Assembly (NCBI RefSeq): GCF_031877795.1
Contig: NC_133935.1
Coordinates: 74,728,303 to 74,792,302 of the forward strand
Origin: Strix aluco
Lineage: Eukaryota; Chordata; Aves; Strigiformes; Strigidae
DNA: 64,000 bases
Direction of reading: 5' to 3'
The notes below the pieces were generated by a model that saw nothing but the letters and a program-made list of their open reading frames with translations, was not told the DNA's origin and did not search any database. Positions 23,933 through 38,900 of this stretch are shown here, piece by piece. Made by a program: the position numbers and the translations under genes. How positions within the stretch are numbered: the first letter of the stretch is position 1; every line of letters begins with the position of its first letter.

Positions 23933-26900
23933 GTAGTGCTTTTTATACTGTGTGTTTGAATAGAACAAAGATGTTATGCTGCCTCAGAGGAGAGTAGAAA
24001 TTTAAGGGCATTTTTGTGATGTCATTATGAACATACTTTGGTTGTCTCTTTGGTTTTTTTTTTGTTTGTTTTTTGTTTTTATTGCCCATCTTTGACATTA
24101 CTGTTTGGCAGATAGATTCTAGTAAGTTTGAATGTTGAAAGCTGTTCTGCAGCTGGAAGGACCCAAACAGACTTAAGCCATTTGTGCCTTGCTGTCTCTA
24201 AAGCTTGGTTTCTTCATGACTCTGTTCCATCTTTGCCGTTTAGTACCAGGAAGTGAGTCTTTTTCCCTCGTCTGAAGTTCTGAAGTATTTTTTTTTTTTC
24301 AGTGGCAGTGTAGAAATTCTGTTTGATTTTGACCTGTTAATCTAATATCTGCATGCCTGAATTCTAAGTACATGAAATCAGTCTGATTCTTAGTAGTTCT
24401 GTTGCTGGCCATAAGATATGGAAATCACTGGCTTGTTAATTGATTGTGTTACTGCTTGGTAAAGCTGTGGTAAAAAGTAATGGAGATTTTTATTTGCAAA
24501 CCTAAAAGCATTTGGTATATCCATTTACATTCAGTTAACAAAGTGGAAATTACTACCTGTTTCTGGTTCTGTCTTTAATTATAGATAATATTTACATTAA
24601 ATTATAGCATTTAAGTTTTATGTATTTATTACAAGTGTAGTGGCAACAAGTCTTCTTAAAAAAATAGATACTTAAATTCTTGTTAAATGTGCAGGTTTGA
24701 GTATCTGCATATCTTGCACAAAAGTGCCTTTATCGTGGATTGAATATAATTGCTTTTCATAAAAAGTGTTTGTCAAATTTAATTTTGCATTAATTTTTTA
24801 AGTCAGTGTACAAGATTCATAGAAATGAGAAAAACACAAAAATAAATACCTGTTCAGAATGAAATAAAAAGAACATGTTACTTATTTCCTTGCATCTTAA
24901 AAAAATCCATGAAATACACATCGTTAGTACCATTAAATAAATAAGAGATATTCTATCAAATACTGCCTTGTGAGAGTGAGCTCCTTTGCCATCTCCTTTA
25001 CCAAACCATTTAGTTCTTTTCTGTTTGATGCTAATGGAAAGAAGAGCAGTTTGTAGTGTTTGCAGAGGTTAGGACAATATAAAGCTTGCACTTTGTGCTT
25101 GCCAAGGTTTTGTTTCAGTTAAGCAATTTGAATTAAGAGCCCAATGCTTTTCTCTTTTGGTGTGTGTTTTTGTTGTTTGTTTGGTGGGGTTTTTTTTTTT
25201 TTTGGTTGGTTTGCTTTGTTTTTCCCATGAAAAATGTATACTCATGTTATAGCAGTTTCACTGGTAGCTTTGTGATACTTGATGCTTGGGACTTATCCTC
25301 CCAGTGAAGATGAAACATAAAACTTGATCACACTGATTCCATAATAATTGGCGTATTTTATATTTAATGTCTCAATTTAAAAGATAACTTTTCTTTTGGA
25401 GGGAAAGTTCATTGATACATCTTTTATTTGTTGTATGAAAAAAAAGAGGAATTGAAACAGAAACAACTTTTTTTTTTCCTAGCGTCAGCAGTTTAGTTTT
25501 CCATCCATCTTTATCTATGGACATACATCTAGTGGAAAGACCTATGTGATGCAAACTCTTCTAAACACCTTACAGGTAAGAATGCTTACAATGAAGAATT
25601 TTTCTGTGACAGATGGTCCCTCAAACTACCTTCTACTTTCTCAAATGGTTTGTTTCCTCAGCCATTTCTGCTTTCTTGATTCTTCTACTTTGGATTCCTG
25701 CTCTTAGAAAACTGTGTAGGAGTAAGAAGTAGGTCCAGGAGGACTGATAAGACAGATGTTCAAATATGTGAAGTGAAAACTACTGAGAATTCATTGTACA
25801 GTTTTGAATTAGGAACCTTACATTCCTAGGAAACTGGGACTACAAACTGTCTTTCCCTGAACTATTAAGGAAGAAAATCTACTTTAATGCTGTCCACTGG
25901 GACATGAGTTATATCCTTGATGATTAATCCTGGAGTTGCTATACGTTACTAACTGAAGGAGGAACTTTGTCAGGAATGGATCTATTTCAGTTGCAAGGAC
26001 TGCAGGCAGAGAAACCTATTCTTCAAACATCGTATGATAATCTGAGCTACATAAAAGTAGTGGGTCGTTGTGGCTGAATGCATGTTCCTTACAAAATTAG
26101 TTGTCTTGAAGAATGATGTAGAGAGGTATGGCCTTAAGTCCATTGCAGTCTCTTTGGTCAGTGCTGGCAGAAGACTTTGAAGTACTAGGTTCTTGCCACT
26201 TTTGTGGCCCTTCGTTTTCTGCTAGCAAATGTGTATATTCATGCTAGTTTTATTCCTTTTTCTAATTTTTTAGGTTTTAAATTCCTCTAAGTTGAAGGGT
26301 GTCATAACAGAAATTTCCATCTAAATCTGTTGGTGCCTGTTTTTTTTGTCACTCGTGCTTCAGGGATCTAAATCCAATGACAGGTGCCTGCTTCATGCCT
26401 AAGCCATAAATTTCCACTTGTGTGTGGAATGTCCAGAGCACACTTATCACATACCTGCAGGACTAGCTTTTATGCAAAACACAGCGATCTTGTCCCTTTC
26501 ATTAAAAATTTTGCAGAGGGAGAAAGGTGGAAGACGGTGATTGTGATTCTCTTTCATGCAGTAGCCTTTTGTGCAATGCTCCTAACACTGTGCTACCCAC
26601 TTGCAACATACCAAAGATGTGGCCAGACCCTGGAAAGGAATATAATTAAGCAGCAACTCTTTCGACAGCACTTGCTGCTGCCAAGTATAGGTGTCTCCTA
26701 CTTAATGTGGTGTCGTGAATCACATCTGAGGCACCCAGCTTTCCTTCTGCTATGGAGGAGCAGCACTTTGAAAGGTACTTTTGGAGATGTAGCCCCTTTC
26801 TTTTAATAGTTTTAAAAATCATAAGAAAACCTTTTATTACACGCTGGTTGAGTGGATTCCAGCATATACCCACACTTTCCCACATCTGCTGAATCATATG

Positions 26901-29900
26901 CCATATTGTATTTTAAGTAGAAAAACTGGTACGAAGTACTTAGATATTTGTTGTTGTTATATACACACACATTCCTGTATCATAAGTTTAATTTTGCAAG
27001 TAATGCATACGTATCCCAATGACTAATGTTTTCCAGAGATTTTAATGTTCGGTGTAAAAAAGAGCACGTGCCTTACCAGAGAGTATGGAGGTATGCAAAT
27101 AATCTATTTGTTAAAGCAGAGTTGCTAAAAAATTACCCTTTTTGCCTTACGTAGGTTTGAATACTGGTACTATTTTTTAGTCTATAGTGTCGTCTATTTA
27201 TAGACAAATGACCATAACTTTGCAATATTACTAAATTGGTACTTACAAGTATATTTTATGGATTGCCATAAAATGTATCTCATACTCTGCTTTTTTCACA
27301 TGCTCTTCGCTCTGAAAAGATCTGGTTTTCTAAAAATGTTCTGCACAAGCAGGCTGATTACATGTGTCTGATATAGAAGCTTACACTTTATCATTTGTAT
27401 GCAGTGAATGCCAAAAACATTCAGAGTAATTTTGGGGACTGTGCTTCTAGATTACTTTCTTTGTAATATAAGTTAGAGAAGTTCATGTTATCCAGACATT
27501 GTAATTTGTAATGGACTATTTTATGATACTGTAATGTGTTACAATTGTCTAGCTTTTCTTTGATCTAAATGCTGTTTAGTTTTCTTTTGTGTATTGCTCA
27601 CAGTTTTTAAACATAGTTGGAAGAAACACTGTATGTTTCCTATAAGGATTCATCATATCTCTCCACTTTGTGGTATATAATATTTTGACTAGGTACATCA
27701 GCAATAAATCTTTTTTTGGCAAAGTTTTGTGGTTTATGCTCTATATTCTGTTGGCAGGGTGTAGTTTCTTTCATTGTCTCATCTGGAAGGGAAAATGATT
27801 TTTGAGTATTTACACTGAAAAAGCCAAATAGAGTTGTATTTTTTTTTTTCTTATTCTCTTCAGCTTCCTCATGTGTTTGTGAACTGTGTGGAATACTTTA
27901 CTTCACGACTTCTTTTAGAAGAAATTCTTATGCAGTTGCAAAGCAGCTGTTCTGAGACAGAACAGACTTCTCATGTGCATTGTGATACTTTCAATGACTT
28001 TGTACGTCTGTTTAAACAAGCTGTTGTGAGCAAAGAGCTTGAAGATCAAACATTATACATTGTAAGTAATTTAATTTTAGTGTTCCAGTTTAATTTTGGT
28101 TAAGAGGGTGTGAGTAATTGCTATCAATAATTTGTATGTGAAATACGTGCATTATAGATCAGTTTTCACAAAATTTCCCTGTGGACCTAATTCAGAATCT
28201 GTTGATACTGTTGAGATTCTTTCCATTGATTTATTGTCTTTACATGAGGATCTGTTTTTTGTGCTTTTAGAACTTTTTATGCACAAAAGCTGTATAGCAT
28301 AACTAATATGAACTTAAATTATACTGCATAGTTAAATTAGGTATGTAATACTATTACAAAATCTTTAAATGTAGAAAACCTGTATTTGATTTATAATTAG
28401 TAAGTCATGTTTATCTGTTTCCTTGTGACGATATTTTCGCAAAGGTGGGAGGCAGGGCAGAAGTGAATTGTGGAGCACACAAATGACAAGAATTTTTGAC
28501 TAGAATAGGTTCAAGTTAGAAGTTGTATTAAGGAACTGAAATATGTAGTTTTCTCTGTAAAAGTGCTGTTGAGATCTTACATCTTCAACTACACTTGTGG
28601 CCCTTGGAGACATGATCTGTAGCTTGAAAATTAAGATGGAAAAAAAAGACTGCAATGAAAAATTTGATGATATACTCAAGTGGAATAAACAGGCAGACTG
28701 CAGGAAAAATAATCTGAATTTAGATCACAGGAATGATTGAATCAATGTAGTACTAGAATATAGGGTTTTGTTGGTGTGGTGTTTTTTTTTTTCCTGTGAT
28801 ATCTTCATGGAGGAGCCAAAACTTGCAGACATCTGTAACAGCATTTATAGTGCCGAGAGATGAACATAGAAACAAATCTCAGGCATAGCAGAAGTTTGAA
28901 GAAAGGATAGACTCCTCAAAACTACTTTTTTTTTTTTCTAGCTCTCACTTGGTTGAACAAAACCTGTTATCTTAAAAATAGGAATGCCACAGTATTAGTG
29001 ATATGTGACTATATGTATGCATTGTGGACCTGCCAAAGACATGGACTGAAATTTCAGCCCAGCAGTAGGAATGAAGGGTTTTTTAAAAGAGGTCAAATTT
29101 ATTATTTAAGAGAACATAAAAGTGGTTCAAGATTGAAAGGTTAATGACCCTGGGTAATCACTCTGCATGTTTCTCACAGCAATCGACAGGCATACTACTT
29201 TTGGTTTTTGTAGTCAAACAAGTAGTTCATAATTTCACGGAACATTCTTCCTTCTGTTTCACAGGTTAGTTAAATAAGTTTTATTTCCATTTAAAAATAT
29301 CCACTGAATTAAATAACTTCATATTATGTTTGGTGAAAACAGTAGTATCTCATAGTTTCCTACAGCTCATAAGGTTAATAAATTTGACATACTTCTGAAA
29401 CATTGAATGAAGATAAAATGTACCAGTACTTAAAATAGATAAGAAGTTATACTTAGATAATTCATTTTAATTTACCATCACAGAAGTGGTATTGGCATCC
29501 TTCAACAATTCCATAAGAATGAAATTTAGCACTAAAATAATCTTTAGGGACTTTCACAAAATGCTTTATATAATAAAATTTTACTTTCAGATTAATATTT
29601 GAATTAAACTGTTGTACATCAGTGAAGAATGTTTCATGTGTTATATGAAAATTAGCATCACTCAGAAAATTAGAAAGTTCTTGAACAGTGGTTCTAGAAA
29701 GCAAACCATTAAATACCTAGAAAGATTCAATTGTATCACATAAATAGTTGCTGAATCAAAAGAATTAACTATTAAATTAGTATTTGATTTTTGTTCTGCA
29801 TGGGAACAGACAGGAATGGGGGAAATTAGTTAATGTATATTAACCTGTGTCATCTGTATTTATTGTAGAGTGGTTTAAATTGGGACTGATGGAAGACCAG

Positions 29901-32900
29901 CATGCTGGTAGCATAAACTGTTAATACTAATTTATTCTATTTCATTTCTGTAGTAAATAATGTAATATTTCAGCCCAATTAGCTCAGAGCAGATTAAGAC
30001 AAATGTTCACTTTCAAGCAAAGGATTCTAAATGCTTCTCTTAACTCAAGCATGGATGCTGAATGCTTGTGATTACTTGTGAAAAATGAATTTATTCATTC
30101 TAACTACCTGAAAAATCGGAACCAATGTAACTTGTAGTCATTCATACATTTACAATATTTAGTGCTTTACAGAAGTAACAAGCTGCTGTTTTTAGAAAAG
30201 ATGAAGGGTGATGAATCTATATTAAAACTAAAGAGGCATGGATTTATAGGTCTGTGGGTAGGCTGTTTCTGTGAACAACTTGACATATTCCACCAGCTAG
30301 GGTCACAGTATATTTTATTTGCTGTAAATAGAAACTCTAGTTTGTTTTTCACCTAACTAAAAGGTAACATCTACTTAGGTCAAGACCTTAAACTTTGTGT
30401 TTGGTAGCTTCATGTCATGGGGTCCAATAAGCAGTATTTTATTCATAAAAATATGTAGCCTTTATTTGGTCAGTAATGTAAAGCAGTCTTCATCCCTGAA
30501 GTAATTTATTATATGAACCAAATGTAAATGTCAATATAAAATCATGTATTGTATTGCAGTTTTAAATAAATTCCTGAGAAGCATGAGCTATTACTGCAGA
30601 GATACTGCTCTTTCAGGTTTTTTTCCTGTATGGTGTGATTTTGAAATACTGTTTTCATAAAATGTTTCTTGTTTGTCCACATAAAATTCTTATTGTGGGC
30701 AACAGAAATGATAGATGTCTTAATGCTTTGGTGTGGGGAGGAAATGTAAAAGGATAGAAAATTACAATTTTGTAGGGATCTGTAGTTTCTCTTTCAACAG
30801 CAGTAATTCAAAAGAAGTAATGAACTTCAGAATTTAGATTATATTGCAAGTAGTAAATAAAACAGTAAAGAAATGTGTTTCTATTATCTTTTTTCATCCC
30901 TGTCAAGATTTTAAGTGTACTGGGAATACAAATTCTTTTTGCTAAAGGATAGCCATGCATGTTTTCATGCTCCTATTTTTTTTTTCTCTAGGCTTCAAAA
31001 TATGTTAGATAAAATGCTTCTTGTTTAAGCTGTGCATATGCTATGTGTTTGTTAGTGCTATGCCAGGTTTGTATACAATACAATAAATCTTGTCAATATC
31101 TATGGTGCAAACTATGGCAAGAAAAGTTTCTCTCAAAATTCAGTTGTGTGGATTCCAGATGATAGCTAACTTTTTGAAAGTATCAGCTCTTATTTCTGAA
31201 AAATAATTTCATAGTGGGAAAAGATAGCTCTCCTACAGTAAGCATGTTGATATAGTACTGCAGTGCTACACATAATTTTTTTTAATATAAGAAGAATTTT
31301 GGACAAAAATTGATGTTTCGATGGCGGTTAATGTTAGGGCTTTGTCAGTGATATTCTTGACTGACATTCTTGATTTATGTTTTAATTTTCACTGCCACAA
31401 GGCAGGAGAATGTTGCTTGTCTGGGAATTGTATTTTTTTTTTTTTTAGATGGTGGAGCTGCTTGGGCTTCCTGGAAGCACACCTGAAGAATAATCTCTCT
31501 GATGTTGCTTCTTTAAGGGGTCTTGATACCTAAGTGGTTTCTGCTGTCTAAGAGCCATTGGTGAAATGAGTTTTCAGCCGCTAAGAATTAATTTTAAGTC
31601 CATGTGGGAATGGAAGGTGACATTATCTGTATAATAAGATCATTGTTTTGTTAAAAGGTACTGGATAGAGCAGAGCAGCTGAGGGAAATGGAAGCAAACA
31701 TCCTGCCAGCATTTCTTAGGCTTCAAGAGTTGGTAAGTGTCTGGAAAAAAAAATAGTTTCCTGCATAGTGAAAGTAACTGAACGTGGTATCTGTCCATCC
31801 AGGTTCACGTATCAAGACAAGTGATTCTTTAGATGAGAAAAGTTGCAAAACTCATCTCCCGCCAGTCAACTGGCAGTAGTCAAAACTAAAAACCAAACCA
31901 GAATTTAAACATTGGCAGATTTTTCTTACACTTTAAAAAAAAAATTCTGTTTAATAGTATCTTGTTTTATGACATCTGATCTGTTGTAGGTTCTGTTGAG
32001 GCTGGTGTCAGATACATAGCTATCTTTTCTAGAATATTTTTGTTTTTAAGAAGAATGAAATTTTTCTACTCTTAATTTAAAGTTTTGTAATAATTGCAGA
32101 AAAAAAAATCTCAGGCAGACTATATAAGGAGAAGTTTCAACATCGCTCCTATTGTCTTGGTACAAATAAATAAATAAAAACCCTTTTAGAGTTTGTCACA
32201 TATCTGTGTGGGAATCCAAAGTCTGCTTCTGAGTCAGCTGCTGATTCAGAGAGCTCAACCACATTGAGTGAATTCAGCATTGGAAGTGTGAATTTTCAAC
32301 TCAGGAAACGTTTGTCTTCCTCAAGTTTCTCCCATGTGAAACTTCACAGCATTGTGTGGTGGCTGGCTTGAGGATGGTCGGTAGACCACCAGTGATTTAA
32401 TTGTGACTGCAACTGCAAAGCTCAGCAGCTGCAAATGGGCTTTATGATGGCAGAGTTTTTACACTTCTACTGGAATGGTACCAGTCTGTTTCTGGAGTAG
32501 ACCACTGTATCTTTCCTTCTATCACTTCTGAAGTATCAAAGTTTATGCCTTGGAATGAGGAAAAATGGTGCATCCTTTGAAAAGAAACTGAAGACAAATG
32601 CAGAAAGATGGTGGTACTTTGAAATGTCTGAACATCTAAATAGCTGAAATTACCCTTCTTAAGATTTCTGTGTAGTACTGTTAATGTTCTGGTGACATTG
32701 ATTTCTCTATTTACTGAATGAAGACTGATTCACAGCTGTGTTCTTAATCCTGGCAGCTGGTGCATTTTCTGACTCTTTTTGGCTGTTCTGCCCATGTTCT
32801 GGATTTTGCTGCCCCTGAAGCAGAAATAACCTGTTTGACGGAAGAGGAGGAAAACTTTGATTGCTGTTCAGGGACCAAAAAAAATAGGCTAGGACTTAAA

Positions 32901-35900
32901 TATGCTAGAGAAACACTCTCAAATTCAAAAGTAACCTCCAAAGAAGTTTGTCAGCTTTCCTGAATGCTGAGATTCCAGTTGCTTAAATTCTGGATTCTGG
33001 ACTGAAGCTTTGTAAAATTCTTGTGCAGCTGATGTTGCAGAGTAATGTTGTAGGAGCAAATCTACTGCATCACTTCCTTTCCTTCAGTGAAAGGAGACAA
33101 GAAACTTCATTAGTGGTGAAAGACTTCATGGGACTAGGCAGATTGTTGGTGAATAATGGGTCATGGGATGCTTGATTTCTGTGAGGATTATGATGGGAAG
33201 TACTTGAGCTTTTCATATAGGAAGGTCTTGTCAGGTCTGTCAGAACTGAAAATACCTTAGTACGTTTCTCAGCTAAAATAGTAGGAAATCTGGGAAAGGA
33301 ACACGATTGAAAGAAATCTACAGAAATGTTCTCTCATTAAAGAAGAAACAAGTTCCATAAAAATAGAGAAAGAAAAAACAATAAAGAATATGGGTGGGTG
33401 CCACTTTTGCAAGAAGTGGGAAGAGTAAATAAATAAAGATTCTCCCTGGATTTCAGTGAAGGGGAATAGCATTTCAAGTAATTCACAGCATTGTCAATTC
33501 AATTACATTACTTCCTTTTATTTTCTTGAGGTGCCTCAAAACTTTTGAAATGTCTTTCTTGAACCATATTTAAAAGCATCTTTTGTTATGTAGAACTTTT
33601 AGTATGGTTGCAAAAACCTTGCACAAAGGAAGAATGAGGCATCCTCTTCACAGATAGTTAGCTTTATATTATAAAGCTGATATCTTGAAGGGTGAGCAAA
33701 TTAAGGAATATTTTTTTAACATGAAGTGTTTTTGTTATCTATTGACCAAAACATCAAACTCAAGGCAAGTATATTGTCAATAAAAACTTGGTTAAAAAGA
33801 ATATGTTACTACATATAGCCATTGTTGGTAACTAGTAAAACAGTTGGTAGAGTACACAGTTAATACTGTGTTTTTGTTTTGGCATGTTTTTTGTTTGTTT
33901 TTAAAGACCAGTTTATCTTTAAAATAAAGTACTAGATAGCTTGGTTTCAGAAAGCACTGAACTTTTTCACCTTTCTTCCTGTTGGTTCTGAAAGTCTGAG
34001 TTTAATGACCCAAGGAAAATGCTGTCTTAATTTTTAGGAGTAAGGGATGGATTCTCCTGGTATTGTCTAGTCCCAGAGCTCTGTCACCCCACAGTGTCAG
34101 TGAAATGGCAAGGGATGCAGAGAAATCTCATGTAATTATGAAAATCTGCAAATGTATGACCTTCTTGATTAGGCCAGCTGAAGCTTTATTACTTTTCTAG
34201 TAATTTGTATTAAACTGTAGATTTGACGATTTTTGTGGAACAGAAAAGTCACAGTAATAATTTTTCTCACTGATATTGTCACATGCAGTATAATTATTTT
34301 CTTTCTCTGCTTATCTGTCACCACTCTTTTTTTTTTTTTCTTCTTCTTCCCCGTGCAGACGGACAGAAATGTGACAGTTGTCCTGCTCAGTGAAATAGTA
34401 TGGGAACTGTTCCGTCCAAGTATTGGATGCTTTGAGCCATTCACCTTGTATTTTCCTGATTACAGCATAGGTAAACTAATTCTTTAATCTGCTTTTTGGG
34501 GATTGAATAGTACTTTGTCAAACAATATCCAAATGGTTTTTTCCATGTTTATCAGTATGACTTTTATAGAATCTGGAATATGTAGTAGCTACTGGAATGT
34601 AAAAGTCTATATTCACACAACTTCTAAAAGACTTGTCTCTTCAGTTGCTAAAACATCTCAAAGTAACATTTTGGTTCCTTATATTTGCTGGTTCTTTTAG
34701 TTGTGTAGATTTTGGTGGATTAGGGGTTTTTTTTTTAGTAATGATTATAGTTTGTTTTTCCACTGAACTGTAAAATGGGGTCAGTTTATTAAGTTAGCTT
34801 TAAATAAGCAAAATTTACTTTTGTTTAAACAGGACACCTGCAGAAAATCTTGTCTCAGAATCATCCCCCAGAATATTCTGTGGATTTCTATGCTGCATAT
34901 ATCAATATTCTGCTTGGTGTATTCTACATGGTCTGTAGGGACCTGAAAGAACTTCAGCATTTGGTGAGATGAACTCCTTTAGAGTTGTTTTGTTTTGGGG
35001 TGTTTTTTGCCAAGTGGATTCTGAAAATCTAGATTTATTGTTGAATATAGACAAAGAGAAAAATCATAGAATAGTTTGGGTTGAAAGGGACCTTTAAAGG
35101 TCATCTAGTCCACCCCCCCTGCATGGAGCAGTGTCTGGTTTGAGCCCAGAAGGCAACTGAGCCCACAAAACTCTTCACTCACACCTTCCCCCCAGCTCTG
35201 GGAAGGAGAAAATGAAGCAGAAGGCTCAGGAATCGAGATAAGGACAGGTAGGGGTGGCTCACCATTTATGGTGACTGGCAAAAGACAGGGTCCTTAGGGG
35301 AGGAAAAATAACATCACTTTAATTCAAACACTAACAACAACAATTAACAGACAGAGTGGGACAGTGAGAAGCATTACCATATCTTAAAAACACCTCCCCC
35401 CACCCCTCCCTTCTTCCTGGGCTCAGTTTTGTTCCTGATAATCTCTATCTCCTTACCCCAGTGGCACAGGGGGCAGGGAATGGGGGGTTTTTGGTCAGTC
35501 TGCTGCTCTTTCCTCCTGAGGGGTGGAAGCACCCCTGCATTTCTTCACCTGCTTCACTTGGCTCCCCTCTCACAGGAGACAGTCCTCCATGAACTTTCTC
35601 CAGTGTGAGTTCTTCCCACAGGCTGCAGCCATTCCCGGGCTGCTCTGGTGTGGGTCACCCCCGTGTGTTTCAGTCCTCCCAGCACTGAACTACAACAGCA
35701 GGGGCCCTGCCGTCTCACCAAGGGGTGGTCTCTGCTCTAGCACACCTCCTCCCCTTCCTCTTCCTTCCTTCCTTCCCCCCCCCTACCAAAAACCCCACCA
35801 CACAAACCCTGCACAAGCAGGGACATCTTCAACTAGTTCAGGTTGCTCAGAGCCCCATCCAGCCTGACCTTGAATGTTTCCAGGGATGGGGCATCTACCA

Positions 35901-38900
35901 CCTCTCTGGGCAGCCTGTTCCAGTGTTCCACCACCCTCATCATAAAAGATGTCTTCCTTATATCTAGTCTAAATCTTCCCTCTTAGGGACATGTTAGCTC
36001 AAAATGCAGTTTCCCTAAAGATCCGTAACAGAGGTTGCAGTTGTTTTGGTGCCTGTAAAGGGTTTCTATTGCTATGTAGTTTTCTGGTCAGAGGCAACAA
36101 AAGCAGCACTAATGGGATGCCAGCCTGCATGTGGTTCACCCAGCCTGGAACTTCTGTTGGGGTTTTTGAGCTCAAGCTGTTCCTTGATATCAGAGAGTGA
36201 CTGAGAAGACTAGGCTACCTATTTTCACCTGTTGGGATAAGGAGATAAATGTGATGAAACCTTTTATGCCTACTGATAAGTACAGTAGAAGCAATTGTTG
36301 GAACTGCAGCAGTTTTTGAGGGACTACTCCATTACAGGCTTGGTTAATGATTTTTTTGTTTGTTTGTTTGCAATTCAGTCAGAGGAAGTAATAGTTAGGA
36401 TTTTACTCTTTCATGATAAGCCTCATTGTGCTGCTTTTCTCTTCAAGTTCTTTTTACATGTGGTTATGTAACTTTGCTCTTACTGCTACCTTCTTGTTCG
36501 CGTGGACTTCTGTAATCCCTACATAGCGTTTTGTTGTATTTGTTTCCTGAACTAGGCAGGGGAACGCCAGACAGCTGCTTTAAACATTTGAAGGAACAAC
36601 TTCAGTTACATGGTCTTAGCACGTCCTGCCTCAAGTTCTGTTGTTTCCCATGTTTATTAAATGTATCTTGCCACCCAACAGTCTTTATACTTCAACTTTA
36701 TGGGAAAAGTAACTTAAAATTTGAAACATTTTGCTATATTATTTAGGAGTGTAAAATTTTCACTTGATTTGCCTCCTACAGAGGATTTTAAGGTAACTAA
36801 GCTGCTACAAGCCAGATCTGTTGCACAGTTTTACAGAAACATAGCATGTTAATTTGACTCCAAGGCCTAGAGAAGTAAGGATTGACATAAATGTTTTCAT
36901 TGTCTGTCTTTCGGAATTAAGAATAGGTAATAGGTAAGTCAAAGTTCCTGCAATATACTCATGCCTGGGGGAACAAACATATGTTGAAGATACTTGGAAA
37001 AAGGATTTTTAATCATATATCAATTGAAGAATGTAATGGCAGACTAACAGAAGAAAAATAAAAACTACTTGCTAATGACCTTTGCTTAAGAAGAGCTGAA
37101 TAGCAATAACAATTACTATCTAATCAAATTATTATTAAAATAACTATACTGTGCACAAGGAAATTGTGCAAGTTTGAAGTGATGGTTATGGCCAGTAAAC
37201 AAATCAGTGCTAGTGAGATGATCTGAATGTCCTGCCTGCATTTCTGTCAGGAAGATGTAGCTAAACTTCAGCTGAACTTTTCTGTTGACTGTAGAGGTTT
37301 TATATTTAAATGAGATTGCTGAAAACTGCTTGAGGTACAAATAGAAACTAGGGTCACAGTTCTTCTAGACATGCACTTGAGTGGTTCTGCTTATCAGAAT
37401 AATTTCATTAGCATTAGATGCACTGTTTGTGTGTGTGGGAAATACCAACATTGTGAAAAGATTTATGTAATGAGACCTTAAATTATTTTTGTTCTTGACA
37501 AGTCTTTTTATAAGGAAATGACAGACATGTACAAGTGTGTAGGCTTCTCAACAACTCCATAGTGTCTAATACAGGCTCTAAATGTGTATGTTATGCATGA
37601 TTATTAATAATACATTCTGGATTTATATGTGGAAGTTACGGCATTGAGTTCTGTATACTATCACAGAGATTTAATAAGGTGCAATAGGACAAAAGAAGAA
37701 TGAAGTGTGAGGATTGTTACTTCACAAAATTCTGTGTGATATTGATTTAATCATTTTAGAAAAAAAAATCTCAATTACAGCCTTACAGAAATCTCTCAAC
37801 TTAGGCAAAAGGAGTTTGCTTGAATATGGAATGTGTTAGCAGGGGATTTTTTTCTTGTTGTTTTGGTTTTTTAAAATAATTTCTGCTTGTGTGCGTAAGT
37901 ATCTTCTGAGGCCTACATGCTGAACTGCTCCTGGAATGGAAAGTTTTAACTCAAAATGAAGGGAGTAAAAAAGTTCATGCAAGCATTTTTATTGCATTTG
38001 TAATGTTTAATGACTGTGTTATTTTAAAAAAAAAATGCAAACCCTGAGTACAGTAAACAGTTTTTGCTGAGATCAAAACCAAGTAACCTGTGATAGATTA
38101 CTTCTGTTTGTATTCTAATCTACAGAAATGTAATGTTTTACAATATAATGTTTGGAAGCAAGTGGCATAATTATTGACTCAAAAATAATTCATTGGTTTT
38201 GCAAAGTGATGAATTATGTTGCTTGTCATATTCTGTACCTAGATCAAATATATAGTACCTTTTTAATGTGTTGTACGTTTTACTTTCTGTAGGCAGCGCT
38301 CAATTTTTCTAAATACTGTGAGCCAGTGGTTAGAGGAGAAGGTAAGCTTCTGTCTTGAATTTGAGCAGGTGTATGAGAGTGCAGGTGCCCTCCTGTGAGT
38401 TTTGTGGAGGACTTTGCTTTGGTCCTCATTGTGCTGTGACTGTTTCTCTGTCACAACAGCGTTGCTTACAGCGTTGCACCCAGTAGGCAGCATTTGCAGC
38501 AGAACTAATAGATGACATTTGTTGGTGGCGTTTTATGGAAATGAGATGGAAATAACATGGAAACTTGCTTCCCCCCTATAAATCATTCTCCTCACTCAAC
38601 AACCAGGACTTCTGCAAAGTAATGGGATAAGTCATTTCTCTGTCAAGGCTAAAAGGAGAAAATAAGAACAGAGGTTCTGCCAAACTGTCCCAGAGTACCT
38701 CACAGTAACCACAGAGAAACAGCCTTGTGTGGTCGCATGTGCTTGCAAATGGATGATGATGGTGCATCATCCTAATACAGCATTTCAGAGTCGGGGTGTT
38801 AGACTTAATGTCATGCCTGTGACTGTTCAGGTGTCAGAGGTAAGCGTTTGTGTTGCGCGAGTTAAATTTTTAACAGAGGTGATTCTGACTTGGTGCAGCA

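Larger units (their letters stand above)
34964..38292 (+). other. ORC5 intron 7
   Basis: 3.3 kb. It contains a CR1 fragment split by a solo LTR (35065-35984). The remainder is unique AT-rich DNA with A/T tracts. Confidence 0.6.

Noticed and set aside
35523..35967. 114- and 80-codon + frames
   Set aside because: They lie within the solo LTR and run across its junction into CR1 3' UTR, so they are not a gene.
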